From assembly GCA_965661355.1 (NCBI GenBank), contig CBFIDI010000011.1, positions 1 to 36,614 on the forward strand: 36,614 nucleotides of DNA, given 5' to 3'. Below the pieces are notes generated by a model, which saw only the letters and a list, made by a program, of their open reading frames with translations, made no database searches and had not been told where the DNA came from. A program made the position numbers and the translations under genes. Source of the DNA: CAMCFD01 sp965661355. Its GTDB lineage: Bacteria; Pseudomonadota; Alphaproteobacteria; Rickettsiales; UBA1997. Position 1 is the first letter of the stretch; the number at the start of each line of letters is the position of its first letter. Positions 33,914 to 36,614 of this stretch are shown in pieces.

Positions 33914-35017
33914 ATGCCTAGAAATGAAACAGCTTCAAGTTCAAGAATAGCAGCTTCTGACGCAAGAATAACTAGTCACGGATCATCTCTTTTTCAAGAG
34001 TTGGTAGAGCTCACTAAAAATTATAATTTAGTCCAGAGCGAAAGGGGGGGTGCAACCCCTATTCGTAGACGTAGTGTAACTAATTTTTTTAGACGAAGCG
34101 TTGTAGCTGGATCGTCGCCGCAAGCTATGGCATATAAGATTTTAGAAGAAAAAGCTTTGGAGATAAAAAGCTTAATCATTGAATTTCAAGATCCACAAGA
34201 GCCATCTTCCTCTTCTTCGTCGCCTCGTTTTAGTTCTAATCCAATGAGTCCAGAAAAATTTGCCGAATATTTCATTGCGTTTGTTAATTCTGCGCTCCAT
34301 GATAAAGATGTTATAAAAAATGATTCTGTAAGTAAGTTATATGGTACTGGCAATGAAGCTTCTGTTATATGGGAAGCGGGAAAGTTAAGTCAGAGTTTTA
34401 GCGGTATTATAGTAAGTGTTCTTAGCGAGATTGGCCTTATGAAAGATAATTCAATTATAAAAAAAGGTACTCAAGAGCAATATTTGAGTAAATTATCTGA
34501 TAGTGTGGACAAATTGACTCAAGAAATAGTGGCAAAAGATGAGCAAGGTCCGCATGAAGATTGGACAACGAAAGTATTAGAGCTTAGATGTATTAATGAA
34601 TTCTTTAAATCAGTAGTAGAAAATTTGAAGAAACAAGGTGCGCAAGCTCATGAAAGTTCTCAGGAGTTTCATTCTGAAGATTCAGCAAGCCCTCCCGCCT
34701 TTGATCAGAATAAAACAATGCCATCAAGGGCGATGGTTAGGCAAATGATGGGTGCAAGACCGCTACCCGAAACACCCTCTGATTTAGCAGTTAGAGATGT
34801 TTATTCGACTCCTCAAGACGCAATAGAGCCATTATATGCCGCAGTTGAAGGTGCCAATGAAGTTGTTCAAGGTGGCGCATCGCGTCAGCCAAGCGAAGGG
34901 GTTGCAACGCAAACAGAAAATCTTGCTCAAAGCTCGGCGCCACATGAATCAGCATCTTCTCCTCAGGCAAATAGTTTAAATCAAAATGTCGGCAATCTGT
35001 CTATAGATTATGTATAA
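33914..35017 (+). CDS. Effector-like protein with EPLYA (EPIYA-like) tyrosine motif
   Basis: I recognise no family for this 367-residue protein. The N-terminal part is Ser/Arg-rich, with a Ser run near residues 97-102. A helical middle covers about 110-250. The C-terminal 110 residues look disordered and are rich in Ser, Ala, Pro and Gln. The tail carries PLPETP (283-288), VYSTP (Tyr 297) and EPLYA (305-309, Tyr 308). EPIYA and EPLYA-type motifs are sites of host tyrosine phosphorylation in effectors such as CagA and Bartonella Beps. There is no signal peptide, so a type IV or similar secretion route would be needed. Seven consecutive G bases (34044-34050) lie in the coding frame. It is a single gene with its own promoter and terminator. 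Confidence 0.8.
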   Translation: MPRNETASSSRIAASDARITSHGSSLFQELVELTKNYNLVQSERGGATPIRRRSVTNFFRRSVVAGSSPQAMAYKILEEKALEIKSLIIEFQDPQEPSSSSSSPRFSSNPMSPEKFAEYFIAFVNSALHDKDVIKNDSVSKLYGTGNEASVIWEAGKLSQSFSGIIVSVLSEIGLMKDNSIIKKGTQEQYLSKLSDSVDKLTQEIVAKDEQGPHEDWTTKVLELRCINEFFKSVVENLKKQGAQAHESSQEFHSEDSASPPAFDQNKTMPSRAMVRQMMGARPLPETPSDLAVRDVYSTPQDAIEPLYAAVEGANEVVQGGASRQPSEGVATQTENLAQSSAPHESASSPQANSLNQNVGNLSIDYV

Positions 35018-35035
35018 TTTATATCAAAATTAACT

Positions 35036-35079
35036 AATGATCGTTATCTTGTGGTTAACCATTAAAGATAACGATCATT
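35036..35079 (+). terminator. Rho-independent terminator after the EPLYA gene
   Basis: AATGATCGTTATCTT (35036-35050) and its exact inverse (35065-35079) form a 15-bp stem. The 14-base loop contains the small palindrome TGGTTAACCA. It is followed by TTGGTTTG. It starts 19 bases after the stop codon. Confidence 0.75.
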
Positions 35080-35139
35080 TTGGTTTGTCGCAATATCAGA
35101 GTATAACTTTAAGTTCTAATTTATTGGTTATAATTTAAA

Positions 35140-35963
35140 TTCTTAAAAAATTATTTAAACGAAATAATTAATACTGATTTGAAACTTAAGGAAAATAAGG
35201 GCAAAAATGGAATAGTTTATTTTAAAATAAAAAGAGGGCTTTTAAATGATGCCCATTTAACTCTTAGCGAGGGAGACAAAACCGCTTTAGTCTTTTTTTT
35301 ACTACTTGACAAATGATGGTGAAAATAAGGTGGCAATAATAGACGATCCAATTTCTAGTTTAGATTATAATATTTTGTACTCCATTTATAATATGATTTA
35401 CAATAAAATTTACAAGGTCAAAAGGTTTGATAGAATTATTGTACTAACTAATAACTGATATTTTGCTAATTTAATATTCAATGGCACTCTAAAGGCTAAA
35501 AAGGGTTTGATTACTAAAAACCCCCAGAAGGTGAGTGGTGTTTTTACGAATTATCACGAAAAAAGGATGGTAAATCTAACATAGTAAAAAAAAGCTTCGG
35601 GTGCTTTTTTGGAAAACGAATATGATTATCTGTTAAAATATGTTGGCAGTTTATGATAAATTAAAAAAGGACCAAGAAGTTGATTATATACAATAGGAAA
35701 TTCATGCAGAAGGTTTGCCGAGTTATTTTGCAAAATTCTATCATCATAACAAATCTCTAGAATTTTTTCTGGGAAGTGAAAACTCTGATCTCACTAGATT
35801 TTTACATAATATTTCTCACGGACAAGATGCTCTGGATAAAGCGGCAATAAATTTTGCTTCTATTAAATGCCTAAAAAATATCGAGAAGTTATTTATATCA
35901 GTAAAATCTAATTTAAAAGACGAAAAATATTGTAAAGTAAGAAAAAAATTGAAGAATTTGTAA
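35140..35963 (+). pseudogene. Decayed AAA_13-type ATPase (PrrC/RloC-like C-terminal half)
   Basis: Successive fragments in different frames spell the C-terminal half of an AAA_13 ATPase. First comes NEIINTDLKLKENKGKNG, leading to LTLSEGDKTALVFFLLLDK, the ABC-like signature. After a frameshift beyond an eight-T run comes VAIIDDPISSLDYN, the Walker B and D-loop form typical of PrrC and RloC. Then RIIVLTNN is followed by a stop, ending with an 82-codon open piece from about 35715 (FYHHNKSLEFFLGS, then HNISHGQDALDKAAI). At least four stops or shifts are present, so no protein is made. The N-terminal Walker A half is missing. In PrrC and RloC this ATPase controls an anticodon nuclease; whether this copy had one is unknown. 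Confidence 0.75.
35588..35610 (+). terminator. Terminator-like hairpin inside the pseudogene
   Basis: AAAAAAGC and GCTTTTTT pair around the loop TTCGGGT. The stem is A-rich with a U-tract on the 3' side. It may end any leftover transcription through the decayed gene, or work in both directions. Confidence 0.4.
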
Positions 35964-36070
35964 TTAAATGGTTAAAATAAACTAGAAATTACATAAAAAT
36001 AGTAATTATGATTATTTTTGATTGCTTTTTACGCCTTATTGTTGCAAGATAGAGATGTTAGTTTTTTAAT

Positions 36071-36093
36071 AAAGCCGCCTTTTGCGACTTTTT
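36071..36093 (+). terminator. Terminator-like hairpin before the haemagglutinin gene
   Basis: AAAGCCGC (36071-36078) pairs with GCGACTTT (36084-36091) with one mismatch and a CTTTT loop, and TT follows. It should insulate the downstream gene from the pseudogene region. Confidence 0.5.
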
Positions 36094-36175
36094 GTCACCA
36101 CATATTAATAAATTTAACATCTTATTGCCTTGCTTTGTAGACACAAAGACACGAAATTATTCGAATCTGTGGTTC

Positions 36176-36614
36176 TTGAACGCGCGATTTAACTCAAAAT
36201 CGCTATTTCTTACTATTGCTTTAAATATCTGGATTGCTGTTTTTTGCTTTAAAAGAATTAACTTCATAAAAATTGCTGGAAATGCAATTGGGGCTTTTCT
36301 AATTTGCGTTCTCGCCTTTCTTCCTTTTTTGAATTTGGCTTCGAATTCTGTTTACGCTTCTGAGCTCCCTATTACTGTTGATGGCTCAACCAATACTGCG
36401 ATCGATGCTGCGGCCAATGGCGTTAAAATCGTCAATATTGCGGCGCCTAATTCTTCTGGGCTTTCGCACAATAAATTTCATGATTATAATGTAAATTCTT
36501 CGGGGCTGATTTTAAATAATTCGACGCGAAGCCAAAATGGCGTGGTGCAAACGCAAATTGGTGGCTTGATTAATGATAATCCGAATTTAGCTGGTTCTTG
36601 GAATGGTTTTTCTG
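36176..36614 (+). CDS. Filamentous-haemagglutinin-type two-partner-secretion exoprotein, N-terminus
   Basis: The frame is open from 36062 to the window end but contains no ATG. I place the start provisionally at TTG 36176 (MNARFNSKSLFLTIALNIW...); TTG 36125 is another option. A long signal region ends near SNSVYASE, as in the extended signals of FhaB-like proteins. The mature part begins ELPITVDGSTNTAIDAAANG and continues into the TPS domain pattern: KIVNIAAPNSSGLSHNKFHDYN, GLILNNS, then GLINDNPNLAGSW. A TpsB partner should export it to the surface, where it would act as an adhesin or contact toxin. The gene runs past the window. Confidence 0.8.
   Translation, partial: MNARFNSKSLFLTIALNIWIAVFCFKRINFIKIAGNAIGAFLICVLAFLPFLNLASNSVYASELPITVDGSTNTAIDAAANGVKIVNIAAPNSSGLSHNKFHDYNVNSSGLILNNSTRSQNGVVQTQIGGLINDNPNLAGSWNGFS

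Noticed and set aside
35715..35963. Independent 82-residue gene
   Set aside because: The frame is the last fragment of the decayed AAA_13 gene, with no start site of its own and matching the expected C-terminal position.
36133..36148. CTTTGT-AGAC-ACAAAG hairpin as a second terminator
   Set aside because: The stem is only six pairs with no T-run, and it lies within the open frame of the haemagglutinin gene.
4078..36614. tRNA or rRNA genes
   Set aside because: No cloverleaf with TTCGA-type arms or rRNA-like conserved stretches was recognised in the spacers.

Overview
The window is about 36.6 kb of very AT-rich DNA with long AT-rich spacers, decayed genes and small repeats. The gene set is Gram-negative: BepA-type protease, two tripartite exporters with TolC-like proteins, cytochrome bd and a two-partner-secretion adhesin. 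Low GC, gene decay, palindromic repeats and two effector-like proteins suggest a host-associated or intracellular proteobacterium, perhaps a Rickettsiales-like alphaproteobacterium. This placement is inferred from gene style, not from a marker gene.

Layout. 1-4077: the start of an EamA-type transporter gene (minus strand, running off the left edge), then a BepA-like M48 protease followed closely by an unrecognised 374-residue protein. 4521-10280 (minus): an RND efflux operon in the order outer-membrane lipoprotein, adaptor, pump. It has a near-consensus promoter with a palindrome beside it, but the pump gene is split by a one-base frameshift. 10630-11648 (minus): a glutaredoxin-type arsenate reductase overlapping a methyltransferase-like gene. 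11.7-15.1 kb: a decayed IS1595/ISXO2-type transposase with a 162-bp MITE-like element nested in it, then an orphan 544-residue protein bracketed by two inverted copies of a 92-bp element. 15263-18182 (minus): cydB, cydA and a DUF3429 gene, divergent from a TetR-type regulator whose promoter overlaps a palindrome. 19.1-22.2 kb: a repeat-rich spacer, then a SulP transporter and a tandem UspA protein. 22203-26384 (minus): a type-I-secretion-like trio (ABC half, HlyD adaptor, TolC) whose ATPase domain has lost its nucleotide-binding motifs.

26645-33311 (plus): a lipid-modification cluster with an FAD-dependent oxidoreductase, a DUF1365 protein, a CFA-synthase-family methyltransferase, a chalcone-isomerase-like periplasmic protein, an MFS/GPH transporter, a DUF3833 lipoprotein and a short-chain dehydrogenase. 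Related clusters elsewhere make cyclopropane, methyl-branched or furan fatty acids, often under oxidative-stress control. 33.3-36.6 kb: an accessory end holding a MITE remnant, a 367-residue protein with an EPIYA-like EPLYA motif, a strong terminator, a ruined AAA_13 (PrrC/RloC-type) ATPase gene, and the start of a filamentous-haemagglutinin-type gene that lacks an ATG.

The most interesting items are the EPLYA protein, the orphan gene between inverted 92-bp elements, the MITE-in-IS nesting with an apparent target duplication, and the pseudo-ATPase ABC transporter that still sits in an intact operon.
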